A stretch of DNA of 64,000 nt, taken from positions 620,001-684,000 of the forward strand of contig NZ_CP114176.1 in the NCBI RefSeq assembly GCF_027186265.1. Direction: 5' to 3'. Made by a program: the position numbers and the translations under genes. The notes below the pieces were generated by a model that was not told the origin of the DNA, did no database searches, and saw nothing but the letters and a program-made list of their open reading frames with translations. The DNA is from Lentibacillus daqui. GTDB lineage: Bacteria; Bacillota; Bacilli; Bacillales; Amphibacillaceae. Below are positions 1 through 8,479 of the stretch, piece by piece (positions within the stretch are counted from its first letter, which is position 1; each line of letters begins with the position of its first letter).

Positions 1-1
1 T

Positions 2-733
2 TATCTTGTATCGATTGTTATTCCATCACATTGGAAGCCTCAAGTGATTCAACAAGTCGTGACAGGTATGCAAGCACTGGCTGGAACCTATCGAATGGAT
101 TTGATTGGCGGAGATACGGTTGCCGGTAAAGAATTATCCCTCTCAATTACAGTTATTGGCTATGTTCCCAGAGGCAAGTCGCGTTATCGTCATGCTGCAA
201 AGGCCGATGATGTAGTGTTTGCTACAGGGACACTTGGGGACTCTCGTGCAGGGTTGCACATACTAACAAATCCAGGTAACTATAATGATCATGAATTTTA
301 TGTGAAGCGACATCAAATGCCTTCACCACGGGTTGCTTTTGCCTGGAATTTGGAAGGACTTTCCCGATTGGCATTGAACGATATTAGTGATGGGATAGCT
401 AATGAGGCTGCGGAAATTGCTGAAGCATCAGAGGTAACCATTGTATTGGATTTTGCCAAATTACCTGTGAGCGATGCATTCCATCAATTTACGGCGGAAC
501 AGCAGCGAACATGGCAATTATTCGGCGGAGAGGATTTTGAACTGCTTGGTACTGTTCCGAAAAGTGATTGGTCAAAGGTTGTTCAAGCTGCACAGGAAAC
601 AGGAGTCAAAGTAACAAAAATTGGCTATGTGACAGAGAGAGATCATGATGCGGTTTATTTACAGGATCATGGACATCAGGTACCATTAAAAAAACAAGGC
701 TATACACATTTGAAGCAGGTGAAACGCAGATGA
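2..733 (+). CDS. thiL: Thiamine-monophosphate kinase, 5'-truncated by the window edge
   Basis: ThiL phosphorylates thiamine monophosphate to thiamine pyrophosphate in the cytosol. The frame is open from base 2, so the start lies upstream; about 243 residues are visible of a family length near 325, and roughly the first 80 residues (including the first metal-binding Asp cluster) are missing. Visible family features are the DLIGGDT segment and the C-terminal GGEDFELL motif typical of the AIRS/PurM-like fold. The GTG at 44 is internal, not a start. The stop overlaps the tsaE start as ATGA, so it is the upstream member of the tsaE-tsaB-rimI-tsaD group, as in B. subtilis ydiA-ydiE. Confidence 0.95.
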   Translation, partial: YLVSIVIPSHWKPQVIQQVVTGMQALAGTYRMDLIGGDTVAGKELSLSITVIGYVPRGKSRYRHAAKADDVVFATGTLGDSRAGLHILTNPGNYNDHEFYVKRHQMPSPRVAFAWNLEGLSRLALNDISDGIANEAAEIAEASEVTIVLDFAKLPVSDAFHQFTAEQQRTWQLFGGEDFELLGTVPKSDWSKVVQAAQETGVKVTKIGYVTERDHDAVYLQDHGHQVPLKKQGYTHLKQVKRR

Positions 734-1188
734 GTAATCATACAATAGAAACCCGTTCGGAAAGTGAAACCGTGACATTGGCACAACAACTCGCTAAACT
801 ATTAATGCCAGGTGATGTCATTACATTGGAAGGTGACTTGGGTGCCGGGAAAACTGCCTTTACAAAAGGGATTGCTAAAGGACTTGGCGTGAAACGTACC
901 GTAAACAGCCCAACGTTTACGATTATCAAGGAATATCAGGGGGTACTTCCACTGTATCATATGGATGTTTATCGGTTGGAGGATTCAGATGAGGATATAG
1001 GTTTCTCCGAGTATTTTAATGGTGAGGGTATTTCCATTGTTGAATGGGCACAATTTATTAAAGAATTTTTACCGCCTGAACGGCTGGATATAAGCCTGAC
1101 ATATTTAGATGAACATTCGCGTTTATTGGCGTTTTCTCCATACGGTGCTCATTTTGAAAAAGTTGTTGCTGAAATCATTGGTTCATAA
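730..1188 (+). CDS. tsaE: tRNA t6A biosynthesis ATPase TsaE (YdiB)
   Basis: TsaE is the ATPase that works with TsaB and TsaD in making N6-threonylcarbamoyladenosine at position 37 of ANN-reading tRNAs. The 152-residue protein has a Walker A motif GDLGAGKT at residues 35-42 and the family's NSPTFTI switch segment near residue 58. The start ATG overlaps the thiL stop (ATGA), implying translational coupling. Downstream partners tsaB and tsaD follow on the same strand. The length is normal for the family. Confidence 0.96.
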   Translation: MSNHTIETRSESETVTLAQQLAKLLMPGDVITLEGDLGAGKTAFTKGIAKGLGVKRTVNSPTFTIIKEYQGVLPLYHMDVYRLEDSDEDIGFSEYFNGEGISIVEWAQFIKEFLPPERLDISLTYLDEHSRLLAFSPYGAHFEKVVAEIIGS

Positions 1189-1265
1189 AGCGGTTGTTCA
1201 ATGCGGAAACGCTGCAATCATCACTTTGCACACACTTATAATCTATGTTTTGAGGAGTTACAGGA

Positions 1266-1973
1266 ATGAATTTACTTGCGATAGATACATCCAATCAAGT
1301 ACTCGGTATCGCATTACATAAAGATGGCGTTTTGATTGGTGAATTAGTAACAAATATAAAAAAGAATCATTCAGTTCGGTTAATGCCAGCGATTGACCAA
1401 TTGATGCGGGATACGGGTGTGCCCCCTGATATGTTGGATAAAATCGTTGTTGCCAAAGGACCAGGATCGTTTACTGGTGTACGGATTGGTCTTGCTACAG
1501 CAAAGGCGATGGCATGGGCTTTAGATATTCCCATCAGCGGTGTTTCAAGCTTGCAGGTGTTAGCTCATCAAGGAAGTTTAACTGATTTATTGATATGTCC
1601 ATTTTTTGATGCACGACGAGGAAATGTTTATACAGGTCTATATCAATGGCGCAATGGTCAACCGGTATTGGTTAAACAGGAGCAAAATGTGGCAATGTTT
1701 GACTGGTTGCAGCAATTGGCAGCCGACGAACAAAAGGTACTATTTTTGAGTCCGGATATATCGGCCTATCAGGAAATAATCAATCAGGAGATGAGGTCGT
1801 TAGCCGTAATTCCGGAGGGTTCCTGTCATTTGGCAAATCCGTCACACTTGGCTTTGGCAGGACTGAACAAAGCCCCTGACAACACGCACACCTTAACACC
1901 ACAGTATCTGCGTTTGGCTGAAGCTGAAGCAAAATGGTTAGAGGCACAAAAAGGACAGAAATCGAATGGCTAA
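1266..1973 (+). CDS. tsaB: tRNA t6A biosynthesis protein TsaB (YdiC)
   Basis: TsaB is the ASKHA-fold scaffold that dimerises with TsaD in the threonylcarbamoyl transferase complex; it is not itself catalytic. The 235-residue protein starts with the typical LLAIDTS strand and has the GPGSFTGVRIG motif near residue 67. A GAGGAG ribosome binding site lies just before the ATG. There is a 77-nt gap after tsaE, and its end overlaps rimI by 8 nt, so tsaB, rimI and tsaD look tightly coupled. Confidence 0.96.
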   Translation: MNLLAIDTSNQVLGIALHKDGVLIGELVTNIKKNHSVRLMPAIDQLMRDTGVPPDMLDKIVVAKGPGSFTGVRIGLATAKAMAWALDIPISGVSSLQVLAHQGSLTDLLICPFFDARRGNVYTGLYQWRNGQPVLVKQEQNVAMFDWLQQLAADEQKVLFLSPDISAYQEIINQEMRSLAVIPEGSCHLANPSHLALAGLNKAPDNTHTLTPQYLRLAEAEAKWLEAQKGQKSNG

Positions 1974-2424
1974 TTTGGTGATTCGTCCCATGAAAGTTAC
2001 AGACATTGATCAGGTGATGGAAGTGGAAACAGCAACATTTGCAACACCATGGACGGTGGATATTTTTCAACAAGAAATGGTGGATAATCAGTTTGCTCAT
2101 TATTTTGTTGTCGTAATAGATGATAAAATTGTCGGTTATGCTGGTCTGTGGGTGATTGCAGATGATGCGCAAATAACGAATATTGCTATCTTGCCTGGTT
2201 ATCGGGGAAACAAGCTTGGCGAGAAATTATTTCAGTATGTGATGATGCAGGCTGTTCGTTTGGGTGGCCAACGCTTGTCCCTGGAGGTTCGGACATCAAA
2301 CTTGGTTGCTCAACATCTATACCGGAAATTTGGGCTTGTGCCGGGTGGTATACGGAAAAATTATTATGTGGATAACCAGGAAGATGCAATAGTAATGTGG
2401 GTGAATTTAAATGGAAAAAGATAA
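1966..2424 (+). CDS. rimI: Ribosomal protein S18-alanine N-acetyltransferase (GNAT), RimI/YdiD
   Basis: This is a GNAT-family N-terminal acetyltransferase, 152 residues. The acetyl-CoA-binding segment is visible as LPGYRGNKLGEKL near residues 77-89, followed by the conserved SLEVRTSN strand and the LYRKFGL end typical of RimI. Placement between tsaB and tsaD with overlaps on both sides is the conserved Firmicutes arrangement. The exact substrate (ribosomal S18 or other proteins) is inferred from family membership. Confidence 0.93.
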   Translation: MANLVIRPMKVTDIDQVMEVETATFATPWTVDIFQQEMVDNQFAHYFVVVIDDKIVGYAGLWVIADDAQITNIAILPGYRGNKLGEKLFQYVMMQAVRLGGQRLSLEVRTSNLVAQHLYRKFGLVPGGIRKNYYVDNQEDAIVMWVNLNGKR

Positions 2425-3421
2425 ATATATACTGGCGATTGAGACTAGCTGTGATGAGACAGCTGTGGCTATTATTAAAAATGGCCGGGAGATTATTGCC
2501 AATGTGGTTGCTTCACAAATTGAGAGCCATAAACGGTTTGGTGGCGTTGTGCCGGAAATAGCATCAAGACATCATGTAGAGCAAATGACGGTCGTGCTGG
2601 AAGAGGCCTTTTCAGAGAGCCTGTTGACATGGGATGATATTGATGCGATTGCAGTTACGGAGGGGCCGGGCTTAGTTGGTGCGTTGTTGATAGGGGTGAG
2701 TACGGCAAAAGCACTAGCATTTGCCAAGCATAAGCCACTCGTTGGCGTACATCATATTGCTGGACATATTTATGCAAATCGGTTCGAACGTGAATTTGCA
2801 TTTCCTTTGTTGGCTTTAGTTGTTTCCGGTGGGCATACGGAACTGATTTTGATGCGTGAGCACGGAAACTTTGCAGTCATTGGAGAAACCCGGGATGATG
2901 CAGCCGGCGAGGCCTATGATAAAGTTGCCCGAATGCTGGAGTTACCGTATCCCGGTGGTCCGCAAATTGACCGGCTTGCAAGTACAGGCAAAGAAACGAT
3001 TGCCTTTCCGCGTGCATGGCTGGAGGAAGGAAGTTATGATTTTAGCTTCAGTGGATTAAAATCATCAGTTATCAACACGATTCACAATGCTAAACAGCGT
3101 GGAGAGAGATTAAGAAAAGAAGATATTGCAGCCAGTTTTCAGGCAAGTGTTGTTGAGGTATTGACGGAAAAAACCTATAAAGCGGCAATGGAATATGGGG
3201 TAAAACAGTTGATTGTTGCCGGCGGGGTCGCGGCGAATCAAGGTCTCCGCACCGCACTTGATCAGCGGTTTGCTGATACCGGTATCCCATTATTAATACC
3301 ACCATTGAAACTATGCACCGATAATGCAGCGATGATCGGTGCTGCCGGAACAATTTTTTACGAACAAGGCAAACGTGCAGGCTGGGATATGAATGCCCAT
3401 CCAGGACTGTTATTAACTTAA
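2411..3421 (+). CDS. tsaD: tRNA N6-adenosine threonylcarbamoyltransferase TsaD (Gcp/YdiE)
   Basis: TsaD transfers the threonylcarbamoyl group to A37 of tRNA and is the catalytic subunit of the t6A complex. The 336-residue protein has the LAIETSCDETA start, the metal-binding HxxxH (His115 and His119 in HHIAGH) and the VSGGHTEL nucleotide-binding motif. The start overlaps the end of rimI by 14 nt. It is the last gene of the operon and is followed by the DnaA-box region and a terminator shared with the convergent ABC-F gene. Confidence 0.97.
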   Translation: MEKDKYILAIETSCDETAVAIIKNGREIIANVVASQIESHKRFGGVVPEIASRHHVEQMTVVLEEAFSESLLTWDDIDAIAVTEGPGLVGALLIGVSTAKALAFAKHKPLVGVHHIAGHIYANRFEREFAFPLLALVVSGGHTELILMREHGNFAVIGETRDDAAGEAYDKVARMLELPYPGGPQIDRLASTGKETIAFPRAWLEEGSYDFSFSGLKSSVINTIHNAKQRGERLRKEDIAASFQASVVEVLTEKTYKAAMEYGVKQLIVAGGVAANQGLRTALDQRFADTGIPLLIPPLKLCTDNAAMIGAAGTIFYEQGKRAGWDMNAHPGLLLT

Positions 3422-3441
3422 TAACAGGCTATCAACAGAGG

Positions 3442-3641
3442 TGTGGATATCTAAATCGATGTCCTTTATATTCCCTCATGAATGTGTGGACAATAATTGT
3501 GGATAAGTCACGAAAAATCTGTTGATAATGTGCATAACTCTAAACAAGACAGTATTCATCTTTTTTGAACTGTGGATAACTGCGGAATAGACACACACAG
3601 TTCTCAACTTAAGATAAAAAAGCACACCAAGCGGTGGATAA
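3442..3641. promoter_or_regulatory. Cluster of DnaA boxes between tsaD and ydiF
   Basis: The sequence TGTGGATAA (complement of the DnaA box TTATCCACA) occurs perfectly at 3499-3507 and 3571-3579. One-mismatch copies are at 3442-3450, 3520-3528, 3529-3537 and 3633-3641. All six point the same way. In B. subtilis one of the known DnaA-box clusters outside oriC lies in the matching gcp-ydiF gap, so a conserved DnaA-titrating or regulatory site is the likely reading. Confidence 0.75.
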
Positions 3642-3661
3642 CCGTTTGGCGTGCTTTTTTT
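3616..3661. terminator. Bidirectional terminator between tsaD and the ABC-F gene
   Basis: Near-perfect dyad with AAAAAGCAC on the left and GTGCTTTTTT on the right, continued inward by CCAA/TTGG and CGGT/ACCG, giving runs of T on both strands. It serves two convergent genes. Confidence 0.85.
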
Positions 3662-3681
3662 CAAGCTAAGAAAGTTCCTCT

Positions 3682-5607
3682 TTATTGTAATTCCGTCCAT
3701 TCTTCCATTAGTTGTTCGATTTCTCCACGTAGTTTATCCGTTTTTGTAGTTAGTTCTAATGCCTTTTCATGATCTTGATAAATTTTTGGTTCCGCCATTT
3801 TATGTTCTAAATGGCTTAGTTCTGTTTCTAATTGTTCAATGGTTGTCTCAAGCTCCGCAATTTTACGTTCCTTCTTTCGCTGTTCACTTTGTCGCTTCTT
3901 TTCTTCCTGGAAGGTGGAGGCCGATTTGTTTTTTGGCTCGCGTTCAGGTACGATTTTGTTCGCTTGTTTTAATTGCTCCCGTTCCGCTTCTTCTTGCTTC
4001 TTCTCCAGATAGTAGTCATAGTCACCTAAATAGACGGTAACCCCATCATGTTGCATCTCGACGACTTGATCGGTAATTTTATTGATAAAATATCGATCGT
4101 GGGATACGAAGATAATGGTTCCCGGAAAATCCATTAATGCTGCCTCCAGTACCTCCTTACTATCAATATCCAAGTGGTTTGTCGGTTCATCAAGGATAAG
4201 TAAGTTGGCTTTTTGCATCATCAGTTTGGCTAATGACAGACGGGCTTTTTCGCCGCCGCTTAAGGAATGTACCTGTTTTAAAACATCATCCCCGGAGAAT
4301 AAAAAGTTGCCCAAAACGGTTCGAATATCTCGTTCATTGATGGTTGGATAGTCATCCCATAATTCCTGCAAGATGGTTTTTGTCGGGGTTAAGGTCATTT
4401 GTTCCTGGTCATAATAGCCAATTTGTACACCGGTACCAAGCTGGATCGTTCCATGATTTGGTTTTAAGGTTCCAAGTATTATTTTAAGCAGGGTCGTTTT
4501 CCCCACACCATTGGGTCCAACCAGTGCAACCCGATCTCCGCGGTTGACATGCAAATTGACGTGGGAAAACAGCTCTTTTTTATCATCGTCATAGCGAAAG
4601 GAAACATCATTTAATTTTAGTACATCATTTCCGCTTCTGCGGGCAATCTCAAATGTGAAATGTGCTGATGATTCCTCCCCGGCAGGTTTATCCAGTTTCT
4701 CCATTTTTTCCAATTGTTTTCGTCTGGATTGGGCGCGCTTCGTTGTCGATGCCCGGACAATATTTTTTTGAATAAAGGTTTCCATTCGTTTGATTTCTGT
4801 TTGCTGTTTTTCATATTCTTTCATTTTCTGTTCAAATTGCTGGGCCTTTTGTTCTAAAAATTTACTATAGGTTCCATGATATTTTTTTGTATGATGGTAA
4901 GAGATCTCATAAACAATCGTCACGGTTTTGTCCAAAAAGTAGCGGTCATGGGAAACAATAGTAACCGCTCCGGGATAACCGACTAAATAATTTTCCAGCC
5001 ATGCAAGTGTATCAATATCAAGATGGTTGGTTGGTTCGTCAAGGATAAGCAGATCTGGTTTCATCAACAGCAGTTTACCCAGGGCAAGCCGGGTTTTCTG
5101 GCCGCCACTCAATGCATTGATCGGGGTGCTGTCATCATAGTCCTGAAAGTTTAACCCCGTCAGTACAGATTTTATCTCTGCCTCGTAACGATATCCGCCA
5201 CCTGCTGTAAAGGCCTGTTGTGCCCGGTCATAGTCATGTAATAGCTGTTGATAATCCTCTTGGGAAAGCGAATCTGTATCTGCCATTTGTTGTTCCATGA
5301 TACGCAAGCGTTTTTCTTGTTTCATTAAGTCTTGAAAAACCGTCAGCATTTCTTCCCAGATGGTTTTATCGGATTCAAGTCCTGTATGTTGGGACAAATA
5401 GCCAATGGAAAGATCTTTCGGTTTGTGTATTTCCCCTTCATCATGGGAAAGTTCTCCAGCCATTATTTTCAGCAAGGTAGATTTCCCTGCTCCGTTTCTC
5501 CCGACAATAGCAATTCGGTCTTTATCTTTTATTTCCAATTTTATATTCGATAATATTTGTTCCGCGCCAAAGGATTTGGAAATGCCATTTAGTTGCATGA
5601 TAATCAT
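3682..5607 (-). CDS. ydiF: ABC-F family ATPase (YdiF-like)
   Basis: This is a soluble duplicated ABC ATPase of the ABC-F class, a group that acts on ribosomes during translation rather than as transporters. The 641-residue protein has two ABC domains: Walker A GRNGAGKST near residue 36 with signature LSGGQ near 166, then Walker A GPNGVGKTT near 365 with signature LSGGE near 455. The Lys/Glu-rich interdomain linker near 250-310 and a C-terminal coiled coil (about 545-641) fit the YdiF subgroup. An AGGTGA site stands 8 nt before the ATG. The gene is convergent with the tsaD operon. The specific ribosomal role is unknown. Confidence 0.93.
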   Translation of the reverse strand: MIIMQLNGISKSFGAEQILSNIKLEIKDKDRIAIVGRNGAGKSTLLKIMAGELSHDEGEIHKPKDLSIGYLSQHTGLESDKTIWEEMLTVFQDLMKQEKRLRIMEQQMADTDSLSQEDYQQLLHDYDRAQQAFTAGGGYRYEAEIKSVLTGLNFQDYDDSTPINALSGGQKTRLALGKLLLMKPDLLILDEPTNHLDIDTLAWLENYLVGYPGAVTIVSHDRYFLDKTVTIVYEISYHHTKKYHGTYSKFLEQKAQQFEQKMKEYEKQQTEIKRMETFIQKNIVRASTTKRAQSRRKQLEKMEKLDKPAGEESSAHFTFEIARRSGNDVLKLNDVSFRYDDDKKELFSHVNLHVNRGDRVALVGPNGVGKTTLLKIILGTLKPNHGTIQLGTGVQIGYYDQEQMTLTPTKTILQELWDDYPTINERDIRTVLGNFLFSGDDVLKQVHSLSGGEKARLSLAKLMMQKANLLILDEPTNHLDIDSKEVLEAALMDFPGTIIFVSHDRYFINKITDQVVEMQHDGVTVYLGDYDYYLEKKQEEAEREQLKQANKIVPEREPKNKSASTFQEEKKRQSEQRKKERKIAELETTIEQLETELSHLEHKMAEPKIYQDHEKALELTTKTDKLRGEIEQLMEEWTELQ

Positions 5608-5774
5608 AAATCGTTCACCTCATCCACATTAGTGTATCGTATTCTTGGAAGGTTAGAAAGTATAAGGTAGGTCATTTCGACTGCGGTTTTTGAATGTGAA
5701 ATAAATCACGACTTCTGTTCCTGTTTCTGTTAAACTATAAGAAGTACGGTTGAAAGCGAAATGGAGTTGAAAAA

Positions 5775-6284
5775 ATGGCGGATTTCACACACTTTAATCA
5801 ACAGGGACGAGCCCGTATGGTGGATATAAGTGAAAAGGCTGAGACAGAACGAACGGCCATTGCTGCGTCCAGTGTTAAAGTCTCAGAAGAAATTTATCAA
5901 AAAATCAACGATCATCAAATAGAAAAAGGCGACGTACTAGCGGTCGCTCAAGTAGCCGGTATTATAGCGGCAAAGAAAACATCTGACTGGATTCCCATGT
6001 GTCATCCATTGTCATTGAAAGGGATCGATATTTCATTTGATTGGCATGTCAAAGATGACGTGTTTGAATTGAAAATAGAAGCGTTTGTCAAAACAAAAGG
6101 CAGTACGGGAGTGGAAATGGAGGCATTAACTGCTGCTACTGCGACAGCATTAACCGTCTATGATATGTGTAAGGCGATTGATAAGGGCATGATCATTGGA
6201 GAAACACGCTTATTAGCGAAGAAAGGCGGAAAATCCGGTGACTATCATCGCGAACAAGGGGAGGATAACGGTGGAGCAAAATAA
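5775..6284 (+). CDS. moaC: Cyclic pyranopterin monophosphate synthase
   Basis: MoaC converts the cyclic GTP intermediate made by MoaA into cyclic pyranopterin monophosphate in molybdenum-cofactor synthesis. The 169-residue protein has the family motifs MCHPL at residues 75-79, the GVEMEALTA stretch and the DMCKAIDKGM active-site segment near the C-terminus. No other molybdopterin gene is adjacent; the moaC-rex pairing is the same as in B. subtilis. Its 3' end overlaps the rex start by 14 nt. Confidence 0.96.
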   Translation: MADFTHFNQQGRARMVDISEKAETERTAIAASSVKVSEEIYQKINDHQIEKGDVLAVAQVAGIIAAKKTSDWIPMCHPLSLKGIDISFDWHVKDDVFELKIEAFVKTKGSTGVEMEALTAATATALTVYDMCKAIDKGMIIGETRLLAKKGGKSGDYHREQGEDNGGAK

Positions 6285-6897
6285 GATTCCGCAAGCAACA
6301 GCAAAAAGATTACCTCTATATTATCGGTTTTTAAACAATCTGCACATTCAGGGGAAAATGCGCGTCTCCTCCAAGGAATTAAGTGATGCAGTTAAAGTGG
6401 ACTCAGCCACCATTCGTCGTGATTTTAGTTACTTTGGTGCTTTGGGAAAAAAAGGTTATGGCTATAATGTAGAATATTTGCTTGGCTTTTTCCGGAAAAC
6501 GCTGGATCAGGATGAAACAACCGAGGTTGCCCTCATTGGGGTCGGAAATCTTGGTACGGCTTTTTTGCACTATAATTTTATGAAAAACAACAACACCAAA
6601 ATCGTAATGGCGTTTGATACCAATAAAGAAAAAGTGGGAACCGATATTGGCGGGATACCTGTCTATCATATTAGCGAGCTGGAAGAAAAGCTCGGCGACG
6701 TACAAGTGGCTATCCTGACTGTACCGGCAAGCGAAGCGGATGGAATTACAGAAAGGCTTGTCAACCAGGGAATCGCTGGCATTCTGAATTTTACCCCAGC
6801 CAGAATAACAGTCCCCGACAATGTCCGTGTCCATCATATTGATTTAGCTGTAGAACTGCAAGCACTCGTCTATTTCTTAAAACATTATCCATTGTAG
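6271..6897 (+). CDS. rex: Redox-sensing transcriptional repressor Rex
   Basis: Rex is a dimeric repressor that senses the NADH/NAD ratio and controls fermentation and respiration genes. It has an N-terminal winged helix (about residues 1-75, including the VDSATIRRDFSYFG recognition region), then a Rossmann domain with GVGNLG and a C-terminal helix for domain swapping. I chose the GTG at 6271 because GGGGAGG lies 6 nt upstream; the in-frame GTG at 6238 lacks a good site. This gives 208 residues, close to the family norm. In B. subtilis tatAY-tatCY follow; here they do not. Confidence 0.95.
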   Translation: MEQNKIPQATAKRLPLYYRFLNNLHIQGKMRVSSKELSDAVKVDSATIRRDFSYFGALGKKGYGYNVEYLLGFFRKTLDQDETTEVALIGVGNLGTAFLHYNFMKNNNTKIVMAFDTNKEKVGTDIGGIPVYHISELEEKLGDVQVAILTVPASEADGITERLVNQGIAGILNFTPARITVPDNVRVHHIDLAVELQALVYFLKHYPL

Positions 6898-7030
6898 GGA
6901 CAGAGGGCCGGTTTCGGGTCGGTTCTCCTGCCTCACCTTTAGGGACAGAGGGACAGGATCCTTGTCCCACCGTTTTTTTCCATGTGAAAGATTGCCGGAA
7001 CAGAAGAACCGTCCCTTTGCCCCGGAACAA
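6896..7030. repeat. GGGAC-type intergenic repeat element
   Basis: Two AGGGACAGAGGG copies start at 6896 and 6941. An imperfect inverted pair, GGGTCGGTTCTCCTG (6916-6930) and CAGAAGAACCGTCCC (7001-7015), flanks the middle. GGGAC/GTCCC dyads of this kind are common in Bacillaceae intergenic DNA; another short one (GGGGACTGTCCCC) lies just before gerKA near 19,407. Probably a non-autonomous repeat. Confidence 0.6.
6949..6979 (+). terminator. Probable terminator of the moaC-rex operon
   Basis: The near-palindrome GGGACAGGATCCTTGTCCC is followed by ACCG and a run of seven T. It lies inside the GGGAC-type repeat element, so the repeat may supply the terminator. Confidence 0.55.
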
Positions 7031-7090
7031 TTTGGGTTATCTGTCATATAGTATAGTGATCGTTCAACTTTGGAAAAGGATTGGTTGTAA

Positions 7091-7921
7091 ATGGCGGTTG
7101 TGCAAACATCTAAGTGGCTTGACGCGTACATGGCAAAAAAAGATAAGGAAACATCCCAAATAAAGGTAAGAAAACATCACCAAGAGCAAATAAGCGGCAG
7201 ACTAAAACCCTATTTTCATCATGCAAATACTGTTGAAATTCATGAGCATTTACTGAGAAACGGGCTGTTTTTGCCAAGCCCGGACGATAAGTCAATCATC
7301 AAATCGTTAAAAGAAAAAAATTGTTGGGAGACCGTGAAGACATCACTAACCAAGCTGCGAAAAGATTGGCATGGCCCCGATGTCCCTGTCTTTATATTGC
7401 CTTCCAATGTGCAAAATCGAAAACTCCAGGCTGATTTTAACGGGCTATCCGGTTTGTCCTATCCGGATAAAGTGTTTTTGTTTGTCACCCCATACAATAA
7501 AAAAGTTGAGCTGGAGAAACTGCTGATTCATGAATATAATCATGTATGCCGGTTAAAACACCTTGATAAATCCGAAGCAAACATGGATTTGCTTGATTCT
7601 ATTGTTCTGGAAGGTTTGGCGGAAATGGCCGTGGAAGAGCGCCTGGGCAAGGAACACCTGGCAAAATGGGCAACCCTTTATCCATCCAAAACGGCCTTGT
7701 ATCACTGGGAAAAATGGCTTCAACCAAATTGTACCGTAAAAAGAGCCGAACGCAGGCACTATGAATTGCTGTATGGAAAAGGATTTATTCCGCGATGGGC
7801 CGGTTATAATGCCGGCTATCATATGGTTTCCTCCTATGTAGCGAATACAAATAGTACCATTGAGCAGATGTTGGATGTCCCAGCAGAAACAATTCTAAAG
7901 GAGTCCGACTTTCCAAAATAG
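7091..7921 (+). CDS. DUF2268-type putative Zn-dependent protease
   Basis: This 276-residue protein has a zinc-peptidase HExxH motif, HEYNH, near residue 146, followed by a Glu-rich helix with the LEGLAEMAVEERLG stretch near 178 that would supply the third ligand. The architecture matches DUF2268, described as predicted Zn-dependent proteases. There is no signal peptide, so it is probably cytosolic. It sits where tatAY-tatCY are found in B. subtilis. Substrate unknown. Confidence 0.8.
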   Translation: MAVVQTSKWLDAYMAKKDKETSQIKVRKHHQEQISGRLKPYFHHANTVEIHEHLLRNGLFLPSPDDKSIIKSLKEKNCWETVKTSLTKLRKDWHGPDVPVFILPSNVQNRKLQADFNGLSGLSYPDKVFLFVTPYNKKVELEKLLIHEYNHVCRLKHLDKSEANMDLLDSIVLEGLAEMAVEERLGKEHLAKWATLYPSKTALYHWEKWLQPNCTVKRAERRHYELLYGKGFIPRWAGYNAGYHMVSSYVANTNSTIEQMLDVPAETILKESDFPK

Positions 7922-7958
7922 TGTTACAAAGCCCGCTATATTGGCAGGCTTTGTAACA
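7922..7958 (+). terminator. Hairpin after the DUF2268 gene
   Basis: A perfect 12-bp stem TGTTACAAAGCC / GGCTTTGTAACA with a 13-nt loop starts directly after the stop codon. No T-run follows, so it may stabilise RNA ends rather than terminate by itself. Confidence 0.5.
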
Positions 7959-8036
7959 TGTGGCAAGCAGCCGGTAAGGTATTTAAAGGGAGGGCAAACG
8001 AATCATCCACACATTCCGTCGTCTTGGTACGTTTTT

Positions 8037-8288
8037 TTACCAGAAGAAAAGTGGGGAAAATGCTGCAATGGCACCAAGGGCAATTCCTGAGACAAATCCC
8101 AGCCCAAACCCACCAAATCCCCATCCGTAGCCGTACCCGCCAAGACCTCTGTGCATTGGACGAAGGTAGACATGGGTAGGTGTGACCCGATCAACAATCC
8201 CATGATGTACCCGACCATCTTTCGTTCTAATCCTTACTGGTCTGCCCCTGCATTCCATGCATCGATGATAATAAGGATTTACAGGCAT
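8037..8288 (-). CDS. Small Gly-rich protein with an Sm-like N-terminal segment
   Basis: An 83-residue protein with a good AAGGAG site about 10 nt before the ATG. The N-terminus contains a Cys-x-x-Cys (MECRGRP) and a strand-turn-strand pattern VRIRTKDGRVHHGIVDRV that looks like the start of an Sm/LSm fold. The middle is a run rich in Gly/Tyr/Phe, and the C-terminus is a hydrophobic segment that could be a membrane anchor. I do not recognise a named family. It could be a spore or envelope protein; no function is asserted. Confidence 0.6.
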   Translation of the reverse strand: MPVNPYYHRCMECRGRPVRIRTKDGRVHHGIVDRVTPTHVYLRPMHRGLGGYGYGWGFGGFGLGFVSGIALGAIAAFSPLFFW

Positions 8289-8479
8289 TCTTCAATTTAC
8301 TCCTTTCTTAACCATAAAGGTATCCTTCTATTGATGTGTTTTCTCACAATAGATAAAGCAAACAAGTGAAATCAATCATTCACTGCTGTAATAATACCTT
8401 ATGTATTTACCCCCCCTGATGATTGGACAATAGTCTCGGGGAATTCATTAAATTACGTTAAAACGGAGGGATAAAGTGG

